A program made the position numbers and the translations under genes. This document shows, in pieces, positions 17,850 through 27,900 of a stretch of 64,000 nt of DNA. This DNA is from CBDBJL01 sp965206365 (GTDB lineage Bacteria > Pseudomonadota > Alphaproteobacteria > JABAAW01 > JAHZMA01). The notes under the pieces were generated by a model. The model saw only the letters and a list, made by a program, of their open reading frames with translations. It had not been told where the DNA came from and did not search any database. Each line of letters starts with the position of its first letter. Positions within the stretch are counted from its first letter, which is position 1. The DNA lies in the NCBI GenBank assembly GCA_965206365.1, contig CBDBJL010000004.1, forward strand, positions 124,001-188,000. Direction: 5' to 3'.

Positions 17850-18302
17850 ATGAAACTCAAATCCTATTTGCATGATCGTGCGCCACACTTTGATGAAAGT
17901 GAAATCGCGCCCATTCATCTGGCTGATCTGAACGGACGGCATTATTACGCTTTTGCCGAAGATATCACCCCGCCATCCGGTGGCAAGACTGTCAGCGATG
18001 AGGAACTGGATGATGTTCTTTCAAACAGTCAGCTTATTCGCCAGATCAAAGAAGAAGCTGGACGCCGCATCACCCAGATTGCGCCTGTGTGGAAGCAGCA
18101 AAATGCATTGGCTGATTTATATCTGCTCGGCGGACGCTCTGATCTCACGGACGATGAACAAGCAACGCTGACAAAAGCGCAAGCGTTATTGACAGAGATC
18201 TCACGGCTGCGCTCACGATCTGATGCCATCGAAGCTTCTTTCTTGGAAGGCATGGCCGTCGATTACATCACAGATAAAGCGTGGGAGGATGAAGATGCCT
18301 GA
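17850..18302 (+). CDS. hypothetical tail-region protein, possible fibre assembly factor
   Basis: 150 residues, preceded by AGGAGG. A short beta part (KLKSYLHDRAPHFDESEIAP, RHYYAFAEDITPP) is followed by long helices (IRQIKEEAGRRITQIAPVWK). Small proteins with this layout often follow fibre genes and help fold them. No family is recognised with certainty. Its stop overlaps the start of the DUF1833 gene. Confidence 0.55.
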   Translation: MKLKSYLHDRAPHFDESEIAPIHLADLNGRHYYAFAEDITPPSGGKTVSDEELDDVLSNSQLIRQIKEEAGRRITQIAPVWKQQNALADLYLLGGRSDLTDDEQATLTKAQALLTEISRLRSRSDAIEASFLEGMAVDYITDKAWEDEDA

Positions 18303-18838
18303 TCCTACCTTGAATGCGGCGATTGCCGAAGCCTATGCTTCTGCACCCAGTGACATCGTGATTTTAAACACGCTGGAGCTTCGCCATCCTGATTTCACGG
18401 ATGATGAAGGCCAGCCCATTGCTGTGCGATTGGTGCGGGATCATCAAGACTTATCAGCCAAGCTGGAGGATACCGCGCCCTTAAACCCTGACGAATATGT
18501 CACCTTTATTGCCATGGGCTTTGATCTGGAGCTGCCGCCTGTCGATACATCACCAGTGCCGGAAATCACCGTCACTATTGATAATGTCAGTCGTGAGCTG
18601 ATCAAGCATCTGGATGCCGCTGTTGAGAGCGCAGAAAAAATTGAGATCACGTATCGCCCGTATTTAAGCAATGATCTGTCCGGACCACAAAATGGACCCG
18701 CCGATCACGCTAATCTTGAGCGAAGTCGAAGCCGATGTCAGCCGCGTTGTTGGCCGCGCCCGCATGCTGGATATTGGCAATAAGAGCTTTCCGTCAGAAA
18801 CCTACACCGCCACGCGCTTTCCGGGGCTAACCCGCTAA
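18295..18838 (+). pseudogene. DUF1833 phage tail protein, frameshifted
   Basis: Starts at 18295 (overlapping the previous gene) and encodes a normal DUF1833 protein (VILNTLELRHPDF, AIRLVRDH-like AVRLVRDHQDL, VTIDNVSRELIKHL, YRPYLSNDLSGPQ) up to codon 132. Then the frame is wrong: it continues into an Arg/Cys-rich tail to 18783. Removing one A from the AAAA at 18689-18692 restores MDPPITLILSEVEADVSRVV and the family-typical end (FPSETYTATRFPGLTR) with a stop at 18836-18838. So the gene carries a single-base insertion, or the base is a sequencing error. In an intact phage it lies before the NlpC/P60 gene. Confidence 0.85.
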
Positions 18839-18857
18839 ATAAAACAAAGGAAATACT

Positions 18858-19301
18858 ATGAATGAATTGACCCAGCAGCCAGATGGGCTGCACTGGGCGT
18901 GTCGCTATATTGGCTTGCCATGGCAGGCTGGTGCGAAAGGCCCAGATGTTTTTGATTGCTGGAGCCTCGTGGTTTGGGTGCAAAAGCATCATTTTGGCCG
19001 AAACCTGCCCGACATTCCTGTCGCTGAGGGGAATTTAAAGCGGTTGGCTTTGACCTTTCGAGACCACCCTGAGCGCAAACGCTGGCAGCTCACTGATACG
19101 CCAGAACAAGGTGATGCGGTGTTGATGCGCCAATCCCGCCATCCCATCCATGTGGGCATATGGATCATCATCAACCCCAGCGAACAAGGCGTTCTGCACT
19201 GTGTGAAGGGCAATGGTGTGGTGTTTCAAAATATGGTCAGCCTCAAACTCGCAGGCTGGCAAATTGAAGGGTTCTATCGGTTTCAGGGGGATGCCCGCTA
19301 A
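18858..19301 (+). CDS. NlpC/P60 family tail peptidase
   Basis: 147 residues; tail-tip cysteine peptidase that opens peptidoglycan during entry. The catalytic Cys lies in PDVFDCWSLV (residue ~33) and the catalytic His in HPIHVGIW (residue ~97); GDAVLM precedes it as in the family. Typical order: DUF1833, NlpC/P60, host-specificity protein. Ribosome site AAGGAAAT. Confidence 0.9.
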   Translation: MNELTQQPDGLHWACRYIGLPWQAGAKGPDVFDCWSLVVWVQKHHFGRNLPDIPVAEGNLKRLALTFRDHPERKRWQLTDTPEQGDAVLMRQSRHPIHVGIWIIINPSEQGVLHCVKGNGVVFQNMVSLKLAGWQIEGFYRFQGDAR

Positions 19302-19328
19302 ACCAGTTTAATAAATGACGAGGTTCTC

Positions 19329-21599
19329 ATGTTTGCTTGCGTCCACATGCTTCACAATCCATTTATGCCAGCACGCGGACGCGATATTTTTGCGGTCGAT
19401 CATCCCATCACCATTCGTGAATGGCTGGATGAAGCGGGCATCACAGAATTTGAACGTCCTACCATTTGCCTATTCAATGGCGAAGCGGTGCTTCGAGATC
19501 AATGGAACAAGATCACCATTGGTCTGTCTGACATCGTCACCTTTATCACGCTCCCCCAAGGTGGCGGCGGTGGGGGTGGCAAGATTTTACGATCCGTCCT
19601 GACCATTGCTGTCATGGTTGCGGCCCCTTATGCCGGAGCTGCGCTTGCGGGGGCGATTGGTGTCACCAGCACTGTTGGAGTGGCCTTGGTTACCGCTGGT
19701 GTAGCACTGGCCGGAAGTGCGCTGTTGAATGTCTTGGTACCGCCACCTGTGCCATCAACGAGTTTGAATAGTGGCTTTGGTAATACACCAGCAGCTAGTC
19801 CGACATATTCATTGCAGGCACAGGGAAATCAGGCACGCTTAAGTCAACCCATCCCAGTGGTTTACGGTCGGCACATTGTCTATCCCGACTTGGCCGCAAC
19901 GCCATATTCGCTCTATCAGAATAACGAGCAATATTTGCATCAGCTGCACTGCATTGGTCAGGGCGAATACGATCTGGAGCAGATCCGCATTGAGGATACG
20001 CCGATCAGCTCCTTTGAAGAGATTGACTATGAAATCGTGCAACCCGGAGATGCCGTCACGCTATTTGATACGGATGTCGTCACTGCACCCGAGGTGGCAG
20101 GACAGGAATTACTCAGCACAGGTGATGGCGGTGATTGGGTTGGGCCTTTTGTGGCCAATCCTGCACAAACCAACTGCCACCAGATCAGTGTCGATATTGT
20201 CATGCCGCGCGGGGTCTATTACGCCAATGACAGTGGCAGCCTGAACAACCGAACGATCACATGGAAATTTGAAGCGCGTCAGATCAATGATGACGGCACA
20301 GCCATTGGCGCATGGCAAACATTGGGAAGTGAAACCCTAACGGCAGCCACCAATACGCCACAACGCATGACGTTTGATTATGCGATGGCGACCGGACGCT
20401 ATGAAGTGCGGGCTCTGAGAACCGATGCCAAAGACACATCTGCCAGAGCTGGGCATGAGCTTCGCTGGGGCGGCTTGAAAGCTGTCTTGGATCAAACACC
20501 CGATTTCGGGGATGTCACGCTCATCGCCATGAAAATGCGAGCAACAGATAATTTGTCTCAACGCTCATCACGGATGGTGAACTGCCTTGTCACGCGCAAA
20601 TTGCCTATATGGGATGAAGCCACCGGATGGTCAGCCCCACAAGTCACGCGATCTATCGCATGGGCTCTCGCTGATATTGCTCGCAGTCAATATGGCGGCA
20701 AACTGGATGATAGCCGGATTGATCTGATGCAGCTCAAGGCGCTGGATGCCAATTGGCAATCTCGCGGCGATTATTTCGATGCGGTGTTTGATCAAACAGT
20801 CACGGTCTGGGAAGCATTGAGCCGAACGGCACGTTGTGGCCGCGCCGTGAGCTTCATGCAAAGCGGCACTGTTCGCTTTGTCAGAGATGAGCAACGCTTC
20901 ATCCCTGTGGCCTTGTTCAGTCCTCGTAATATCGTGAAGAACAGTCTCAAAATCCAGTATTTGCTGGCCAGTGATGACACAGCGGATAGCGTCACAGTGG
21001 AGTATTTCTCAAAAGAGACATGGCAAACGGCAGAAGAAACCGTCAGCCTGCCTGATAGCACCAGCGATCAACCTGCCCGGGTGCGATTGTTTGGCTGCAC
21101 TGAAAAAGCCCAAGCCATCCGCGAAGGCAAATATATGGCCGCCGCCAATCGTTATCGCAGGCGCTTGGTGACCTTTCAAACAGAGCTGGAAGGTTTGATC
21201 CCTACTTACGGTGATCTGATCGCCATTGCCCATGATATGCCAAGCTGGGGCCAAGGTGCCGAGGTTATTGAGGTTGATGACAATGTTCTGAGCTTATCTG
21301 AGCCATTGGAATGGTCCGAGGAGCTTGGGGATCACTTTATCAGCCTGCGTAAAGCTGATGGCAGTGTTTCTGGTCCATGGTTTGTTCTACCCGGTGAGAC
21401 GCCCAATCAGGTGGTTTTACAAGATGAGCTGGATTTTACGCCCTACACCGGAGAGCTGCAGGAGCGCACGCACATTGCCTTTGGCGCTGGTGAGAAATGG
21501 AGCACGCTGGCCCGCGTAACGGCTGTTAGGCCTCGGGGCGAGCTGGTTGAAATCAGCGCCGTTGCAGAAAACCCGGTTGTACATACCGCCGACCAATAA
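19329..21599 (+). CDS. TipJ/gpJ-like host specificity protein with fused gpI-like N-terminus
   Basis: 756 residues. The first ~85 residues form a ubiquitin-like module (HPITIREWLDEAGITEFERP, VTFITLPQGGGGGG) as in lambda gpI/TipJ proteins, followed by two hydrophobic Gly/Ala segments (about 95-140) and then the central tip body (PIPVVYGRHIVYPDLAATPY, VRALRTDAKDTSARAGHELRW, VTRSIAWALADIARSQYGG). The C-terminal part ends in fibronectin-like strands. It would be the tail tip that contacts the host and gates DNA release. Shorter than lambda J (about 1,100 residues). Confidence 0.88.
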   Translation: MFACVHMLHNPFMPARGRDIFAVDHPITIREWLDEAGITEFERPTICLFNGEAVLRDQWNKITIGLSDIVTFITLPQGGGGGGGKILRSVLTIAVMVAAPYAGAALAGAIGVTSTVGVALVTAGVALAGSALLNVLVPPPVPSTSLNSGFGNTPAASPTYSLQAQGNQARLSQPIPVVYGRHIVYPDLAATPYSLYQNNEQYLHQLHCIGQGEYDLEQIRIEDTPISSFEEIDYEIVQPGDAVTLFDTDVVTAPEVAGQELLSTGDGGDWVGPFVANPAQTNCHQISVDIVMPRGVYYANDSGSLNNRTITWKFEARQINDDGTAIGAWQTLGSETLTAATNTPQRMTFDYAMATGRYEVRALRTDAKDTSARAGHELRWGGLKAVLDQTPDFGDVTLIAMKMRATDNLSQRSSRMVNCLVTRKLPIWDEATGWSAPQVTRSIAWALADIARSQYGGKLDDSRIDLMQLKALDANWQSRGDYFDAVFDQTVTVWEALSRTARCGRAVSFMQSGTVRFVRDEQRFIPVALFSPRNIVKNSLKIQYLLASDDTADSVTVEYFSKETWQTAEETVSLPDSTSDQPARVRLFGCTEKAQAIREGKYMAAANRYRRRLVTFQTELEGLIPTYGDLIAIAHDMPSWGQGAEVIEVDDNVLSLSEPLEWSEELGDHFISLRKADGSVSGPWFVLPGETPNQVVLQDELDFTPYTGELQERTHIAFGAGEKWSTLARVTAVRPRGELVEISAVAENPVVHTADQ

Positions 21600-21623
21600 C
21601 CTTTAAAAACAGGAAGAATAATC

Positions 21624-21917
21624 ATGACCGCTGATAGCCATCAGCGGCAGGACGATATGGTGTGCCTGCCGCGTACAGAATTTGAGTCTCTGCTGGAGCA
21701 AGCTGCCTGCCGAGGGGCCAGAAAAGCCCTGAAGGAAGTTGGCTTGGCAGATGAAGAAGCCGCTCACGACATCCGTGATTTACGTGATCTGGCAGGCTCA
21801 ATCAAAACCATGCAACGCACCTTTCTGCAAACCATCGTGCGCTGGATCACCATTGGTCTTCTGGCGCTCTTGGTCGCAGGTGTGGCTGCAAAAATTGGAC
21901 CCTTCACCCCCAAATAA
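21624..21917 (+). CDS. DUF6127-like small membrane protein
   Basis: 97 residues: an N-terminal soluble helical part (VCLPRTEFESLLEQAACRGARKAL), a short acidic linker, and one C-terminal membrane segment (WITIGLLALLVAGVAAKIG). Resembles DUF6127, found next to tail-tip and lysis genes in alphaproteobacterial prophages. A role in lysis or as a holin partner is possible by position only. Confidence 0.6.
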   Translation: MTADSHQRQDDMVCLPRTEFESLLEQAACRGARKALKEVGLADEEAAHDIRDLRDLAGSIKTMQRTFLQTIVRWITIGLLALLVAGVAAKIGPFTPK

Positions 21918-21931
21918 ATAGGAGAAAAACT

Positions 21932-22390
21932 ATGCTGACATTACTTGGAAGCCTGCTGGGCTTTTTATCATCCGCATTCCCGGATTTTTTGAAACTCTGG
22001 CGCGATCATGCCGACCGCAAACATGAGCTGGCCATTCTGGATCGACAAATGGAGGCGCAACGCCAAGGCCACACACAACGCCTTGAAGAAATACATGTGC
22101 AGGCCGATGTGGCTGAAAGCAAGGCGCTCTATGCCCATGCCAGCCAGCCCAGCGGCGTAAAATGGGTGGAAGCGTTGCGGGCATCGGTACGTCCGATTAT
22201 CACCTATGCATTCTTCATTCTGTTCGCCACCGTCAAAACCGCAGCGCTGTTCAAGCTACTGGATCAGGGTGTCGGTATTACCGACGGACTGATTGCCGTG
22301 TGGGATGGCGAAACGCAGGCATTATTTGCAGCGGTTATGTCCTTCTGGTTTGGGCAGCGCGCCTTAGCCAAATTCCGCTCAAACCCTTGA
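21932..22390 (+). CDS. holin-like membrane protein
   Basis: 152 residues: an N-terminal hydrophobic segment (LTLLGSLLGFLSSAFPDFL), a charged coiled-coil (RKHELAILDRQMEAQRQGHT) and a C-terminal hydrophobic pair (RPIITYAFFILFATVKTAAL and ALFAAVMSFWFGQRAL). Such proteins in phages act as holins or lysis regulators; lysozyme is 1.4 kb downstream. The function is inferred from topology and place. Confidence 0.6.
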   Translation: MLTLLGSLLGFLSSAFPDFLKLWRDHADRKHELAILDRQMEAQRQGHTQRLEEIHVQADVAESKALYAHASQPSGVKWVEALRASVRPIITYAFFILFATVKTAALFKLLDQGVGITDGLIAVWDGETQALFAAVMSFWFGQRALAKFRSNP

Positions 22391-22477
22391 AAAACATGAT
22401 CTTATTCACTTGATAAGCGCTCGGAATGAAGCGTTACTGTAAGTGTAAAAAGCAATTGAAAACAAGGAGATAACACT

Positions 22478-22774
22478 ATGAGCAAACTATTTTACAAGGC
22501 CATGATTGAAGACATCCAAAACGAAAAATGCACCGACGCAGAGCTGGAAGCGCTGCTAAATGCCTTTGAGTACACAGTCAAGAAAATGGCCACCACGCTG
22601 GCCCGTAAAGCTTGGTACACGCTGGAAGATTACGCCACTGCCAAACAATACGGCATCGACCGCTTTACGCTGATGATTGAGCGCAAAGAAGTCCTTGGGC
22701 AAGAGCAATGGCATGGTGTTTTTGAATATGGCAGCAAGAACCTCAAAGTTATAGGAACACTGGAAAAGGATTAA
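22478..22774 (+). CDS. hypothetical prophage protein
   Basis: 98 residues, soluble, helical, with a good AAGGAGATAACACT ribosome site. No family recognised. It converges with the minus-strand HrgA-like gene, with a four-base overlap at their 3' ends (22771-22774). Confidence 0.6.
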   Translation: MSKLFYKAMIEDIQNEKCTDAELEALLNAFEYTVKKMATTLARKAWYTLEDYATAKQYGIDRFTLMIERKEVLGQEQWHGVFEYGSKNLKVIGTLEKD

Positions 22775-23724
22775 TCCTGCTCTGTATTCATGTCCCAGTC
22801 AGACTGACGTATCTCGCCTGTTTGATAAAACTGACGGATTAACTTGATATATTGCAAGAAGTCTTTGTTTTCTTCCGTCAACCTGTTCGCCGTATCCCAA
22901 TCAATTTCGGTGCGTTCCTTGGCAGGAATCATGATTTGGCTTTCAGATGGGTTTTCAGCGTCCAGTCGAATAAAGCCAATGCCATGAAGGCTGGCAAGCA
23001 TCCTAAGCTCTTTCAAGGTATCAGCACCTTCGATTTCGCTGGCAACTAAATAGCCGAAGTTTGCCCATGAAGAGTTGCTTACGGCTTGGAAAAAGACTTC
23101 GCGTACGTTTGAGCGATTGATTAATATCTTAACCTCAAACGACCATAGTTTAGTTTTCTTATCAGCATATTGCTGCACGCAGTCTTTTATTTCACGGTGC
23201 CAATCGCAACTGAGGTCTTCCATGCCGACAAGATCAGGGTAAAGCCACTTATTACCACCTGCGCCTCTGGAATTGCGGGATCGCTTTTCATCAATTCTTT
23301 TGCTGTAAAGCTCAAGCTCTGACCAGAGAAACTCTGACAGGATGGGGTAAAGGTCATGTTCTTTTACTACAGATCCGTTCGCTTTTGTGGCGGGTGAAGG
23401 CTCATGACTCTCAGCATGGTCAATCTCAGCACTGTCAGTTGATTCAGTGAAATAGTACTTTCGAGGGCGGCCTTCTGTGGTTTTAACTTCGGGATGGCGC
23501 TTCTGCAGTCGTGGACGTTGTGAACCAATTTCAGCAACGATTTGCTGCAGCAATGCTGTTTCATTGTCGAGCGGATTAACGGTAGCTGTTGAGCGCTTTT
23601 GTTTTTGGCGGCATTCATCTGGATAGGTTTCAAATATCCAATTGGCAATTTCCCGAGCGGTAAATTTTTGCTCTGGGTTCTGCTGTAAAAATTCAGCGAC
23701 AGTGTTCGCCAAGTTTAGCGCCAT
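22771..23724 (-). CDS. HrgA/COG2958-like protein with N-terminal winged helix
   Basis: 317 residues. The first ~75 form a HARE-type winged helix (FTAREIANWIFETYPDECRQ) with a Glu/Lys-rich linker after it. The C-terminal 200 residues have a restriction-enzyme-like core: YPDLVGMEDL, then LWSFEVKILINRSNVREVFF, an arrangement like D...ExK. The family includes Helicobacter HrgA, encoded at restriction loci. On the minus strand between phage genes it is a typical moron; restriction or DNA binding is the best guess. Confidence 0.7.
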   Translation of the reverse strand: MALNLANTVAEFLQQNPEQKFTAREIANWIFETYPDECRQKQKRSTATVNPLDNETALLQQIVAEIGSQRPRLQKRHPEVKTTEGRPRKYYFTESTDSAEIDHAESHEPSPATKANGSVVKEHDLYPILSEFLWSELELYSKRIDEKRSRNSRGAGGNKWLYPDLVGMEDLSCDWHREIKDCVQQYADKKTKLWSFEVKILINRSNVREVFFQAVSNSSWANFGYLVASEIEGADTLKELRMLASLHGIGFIRLDAENPSESQIMIPAKERTEIDWDTANRLTEENKDFLQYIKLIRQFYQTGEIRQSDWDMNTEQD

Positions 23725-23798
23725 TATTCATTCTCTTTCATTTTCGTACTCACAGATATTACCAAGATTTACCAATTTCACAAGAAAAGAGGAGAAAA

Positions 23799-24245
23799 AT
23801 GAGACACATCACACAAAACGGATTGGACCTGATCAAACGGTTCGAGGGCTTCTCTCGGACCGTTTATTTTTGTCCGGCTGGTTATCCCACCATTGGCTAT
23901 GGTCACGTTGTCAAAGATGATGAGGACTTTTCATCGGGTATTGATGAAGCACAGGCTGAGGAGCTTTTGCGGCAAGATGCTCAGATTGCAGAGCGTGCCG
24001 TCCTGCGCCTGATTAACGTCCCGCTGACAGACGGTCAGTTCGATGCACTGGTGTCTTTTACCTATAATCTGGGCGGTGGTGCGCTCCAGCGTTCCACACT
24101 GCGCCGTAAAATCAACCGCGAGGAACACGCCGAAGTGCCAGAACAATTCATGCGCTGGGTCTGGGCTGGTGGCCGTAAGCTCAAAGGGCTGGTTCGACGA
24201 CGGGCTGCTGAAAGCGATTTATATCAGTATTCCCAGTTTTCATGA
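23799..24245 (+). CDS. phage lysozyme (T4-type, GH24) with E-C-T triad
   Basis: 148-residue endolysin. The catalytic pattern E-x8-C-x5-T is seen at E16, C25, T31 (RFEGFSRTVYFCPAGYPTIG), i.e. Cys where T4 has Asp; this variant is known in lambdoid lysozymes. GYGHV and FTYNLGGGALQRSTL complete the fold. No N-terminal signal or membrane segment is visible, so a holin is needed. The 3' end overlaps the convergent metallopeptidase gene by 22 bases. Confidence 0.92.
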   Translation: MRHITQNGLDLIKRFEGFSRTVYFCPAGYPTIGYGHVVKDDEDFSSGIDEAQAEELLRQDAQIAERAVLRLINVPLTDGQFDALVSFTYNLGGGALQRSTLRRKINREEHAEVPEQFMRWVWAGGRKLKGLVRRRAAESDLYQYSQFS

Positions 24246-24952
24246 GCTAAAGGAGATCTGTTCAAATCATCTCTGAAAGTTCTCCATTGGGGCATAATGC
24301 GATCCATATGAGCTATAAAGTTATCATTGTGTGTGCGCTCTAGAAAATGGACCATTTCATAAACGACAATATACTCAAGGCAGTTAATTGGTTTTTTGAT
24401 AAGCTCCAAGTTAAGCCATATTCTTTTATGGCTGGGGTTACAGCTACCCCATTTTGTTTTCATCCTTTTAATGCCGAATGAATCCACCTGTAAACCAGAC
24501 TTAATTTCCCATTTTCGAACAATGCCGGGGAGTATTCTTTTCATTTCCTTACGGTACCAATCCGTAAGCAATTTTTCTCGATCCTCGAGTTCGGTGTCTC
24601 TATTGATATTTAACACCAGCGTTTTTTTATTTCGGATTTCAATAAAGGGACGTTTTTCAGTCTCAGCAATATCTAATAAGTATCTACGGCCAAGATAGTA
24701 ATGACTTTCCCCAGTAATGAGCTCTCTGGCACTCTGGCGGGGTTGATCTTCAAAAGATTTTATTTGGCGCTTAATCCACCCGAATTTCGATATGACGGCT
24801 AATCTAACAGCCTCATCGTCAACAATTTCTGGAACAGCAATTCTGACCCATCCATTAGGTGGGTAAACAGCCAAGTGAAGGTTTTTTATTTTCTTTCGGA
24901 TAACCTTCACAGGCAGTTCATTTACAGTAATTGTGCTTTCATTAGTACTCAC
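24224..24952 (-). CDS. YgjP-like zinc metallopeptidase with altered active site
   Basis: 242 residues, the M48-related YgjP/DUF45 family often encoded as the last gene of type I restriction operons. The family's HExxH zinc motif appears here as YEMVH (about residue 201; codon TAT where CAT is expected), followed by the usual FLERTHNDNF segment. One zinc ligand is therefore replaced by Tyr, so activity is doubtful. Its start overlaps the end of hsdR by 11 bases, so it belongs to the operon. Role in restriction control is not established. Confidence 0.85.
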   Translation of the reverse strand: MSTNESTITVNELPVKVIRKKIKNLHLAVYPPNGWVRIAVPEIVDDEAVRLAVISKFGWIKRQIKSFEDQPRQSARELITGESHYYLGRRYLLDIAETEKRPFIEIRNKKTLVLNINRDTELEDREKLLTDWYRKEMKRILPGIVRKWEIKSGLQVDSFGIKRMKTKWGSCNPSHKRIWLNLELIKKPINCLEYIVVYEMVHFLERTHNDNFIAHMDRIMPQWRTFRDDLNRSPLAHENWEY

Positions 24953-27900
24953 TTTGATTTTTCACCAGTTCAAGTATTTGTTTCGCGTCATAGTCAGTAA
25001 CGCTCAGAACAGAACGAATAGCCAGTTCTATTTCGCGTTCTTTGAACCTATTTCCACGAAAGCCGTCCTTCTTGGTAGCTCTAACAATTTTATCCACTTC
25101 AATGGCAAGATTCTCATCCTTTCCTAAATTGTCGTAGAGTGCTCTTTTGGCCGCAGAGTTCAAGGATTTTGGATAAGAGCTGTTTGTTTCTGGTCTTGAA
25201 ACCTTTCCAGACAAATCAATAATCTTTTTCAGATAATCCTTATATTTAAGTGCCTGATCTTTACGCTCTTGAATGAGTGCATCAAGAAGCTCGGACATCT
25301 TTTCGTAGTATTTTGGGTTAACAGGCTGTTCATCAATGATGACTTTTCGAATGTTATTTTCGATGGTTTCGGCAATAGCTTCCTCGTTGTTACGAATTCC
25401 TTCGGGTAGTTCTTTGATTGCATCTTCTCCGCGCTCAACAATAAGCTGGATAAGGCTGAGATCATCGAAAGCTGATATCTTTTGGCTTTCTTCTGCTCGG
25501 ATATATGAATCAATCAAATGACGCATTGAAGGCTCGTAGACCTTCATGTCGATATAATCACCACTGGCCATTTTGACTTCAGTTCGAACAGATTCATAAT
25601 GCTGCACTTCCGCCTTAATCTCTTCAATTTCTTCAGGCGAGTAGCCAGCATCAGCCATTTCATTTGCCAGAGCGGCATATGCGCGAATGAATGAACCACT
25701 TTCCTTGTACAATGCTAATCTACGCGGTTCGTTGTCCTTCAAAGCATCTTTGTCAGATGTATCCAGTGCACAGAAATATTGAATATACGCAGCAGTGTCT
25801 TTTGGTGTGCCAACATTTTCACAAAGAGCTTTTACGGTTTCGCGTGTTTCATCCAAGCGTTCTCTGGCTTTGATAAGACGATCTTCAAGTAGGCCAGCAA
25901 CGTCCTCTTTGTCGTATTTATCAAATGCACCGCAAGTATAGTCTTGAATAGAGCTTTCCAAGCTGTTGAACAAATCCTTGTAGTCAATAATGTATCCGTA
26001 TTCTTTATCCTCACCATCCAAGCGGTTTACGCGACAAATAGCTTGGAAAAGGCCATGATCTTGCATCTTTTTATCGATATAGAGATAGGTGGCAGATGGC
26101 GCATCAAATCCCGTTAGCAATTTATCGACTACAATCAGCAGACGCATTTGTCCGGGTTCATCTACGAATTTTTCTTTAACTTTCTTCTCGAACTCATCAG
26201 CACGATTTACGGCCTGATCAGCAGGCTCGTCAAAGAAGTTAGCCAGCATTTTACGGTAGATATCATACTGGTGCAGTCTTTCGGTATACCCTGCGCCACT
26301 TTCTTCATTTTTAATATCTTGTGGTGATGGTTTGTAGGAGGTCACAATCGCGCATTTGCCAGAAAGGTCTGTCTTATCAAAAAGCTCAAAGAATTTGCAT
26401 GCTTGATAAATACTGCCAGAAACCAGAATTGCGTTACCACGGCCATCTGCAAGCCGATCCCGCGTTTCCATATCCAGCAAAATATCCGCAACAATATTTT
26501 CCAGACGTGATTGAGAGCTGAGAACCTTTTGCATGGTTCCCCATTTCTTTTTCAATTGTGCCCGGGCGAAATCATTGAGACCTTTTGTCTTTGCCTCAAA
26601 CCACAGATCAATTTTGTCCTGAGAGGTAATGTTCTGGTCAATGTCACGCGCCTCATAGCGCAAGTCGAGTACAACGCCGTCCTTAACGGCCTCATCAAAT
26701 TTGTATGTATGAATGTAAGGCCCGAAAACTTCGAGGCTGGTTTGCTTATCATCCTTGAGCAAAGGTGTACCTGTAAAACCGATAAATAAGGCATTCGGCA
26801 AGATCTTCTTCATGGCCGTATGTAGCTTGCCGGACTGCGTACGGTGACATTCATCTACAAACACATAGATGTCACCCTTTGCCTCAAAGTTGGACATCAT
26901 ATTCTTCTGAATTTCAGCCAAGAACTTGTCGACATCTTCATCAGACAATTCATCATTATCTGAGCCGCCAAATTTATGGACAAGCGAACACATCAGCCAC
27001 TGATCGGTTCCATTCAGCGTATGAACAAGATCAGAGCCACTGGTGGTGCGATAAATATCCTCATCGACACCGCGATAAACTTTCTCTATTTGTTCGTCCA
27101 GTTCGGTACGATCGGTGATAATTAGAACGCGAGAGTCCTTCACGTTCTCACGTATCCATTTTGTGAGCCACACCATGGTCAGGCTTTTGCCCGAACCTTG
27201 CGTATGCCAGATGATCCCGCCCTGGCGACGGCGAATATGATCCTGCGCTTCCTTGATCCCAAAATATTGGTTCTGGCGGCAAGTCTTTTTTACACCTGCA
27301 TCAAAAACGATGAAGTCATGTATTAGCTCAAGTAAACGATGTTTCTCGCACATAATTGAGAGGTGCCGATCCAGTTTATAGTCACCAATGCCACCGTCTT
27401 CTTTCCATTCCAGATAATACTTCTCGCTGGTCTCAATGGTGCCGTACCGCAAGCCTTGCGTATCATTTCCAGCCATCACTAATTGCATGGTGGTGAAGAA
27501 TGGACGGATGAAGTCTTTTCGCTGATTAAGCAGATTCTGGCGAATGCCTTCAGTAAGGCCAATGATGGAGCGTTTTAGCTCAACCACACCAATGGCTATA
27601 CCGTTAAGATACAGCACTACATCCGGACGTTTGGTGTTGTTACCTTTGACGGTGACTTCCTCAGCAATTGCAAAATCATTCTTTTCTGGTTCAGTCCAGT
27701 TGATAAGCCAAACAGTTTGATTTTGCTCGCCAGCGCCTTCCTTAACCTTGATGCCATAACGCAGCAGACGGTAAACGTCTTTGTTGGCGTCATAGAGGCT
27801 ACGCCCATCGCCCAGTGCTGCAGCCTGATCTAACTCATGTAAAGCACGTTCAATGAGTTTGTCGCTGTAGCCTTGCTTTTGCAGAAATGCCTTTAACAGG

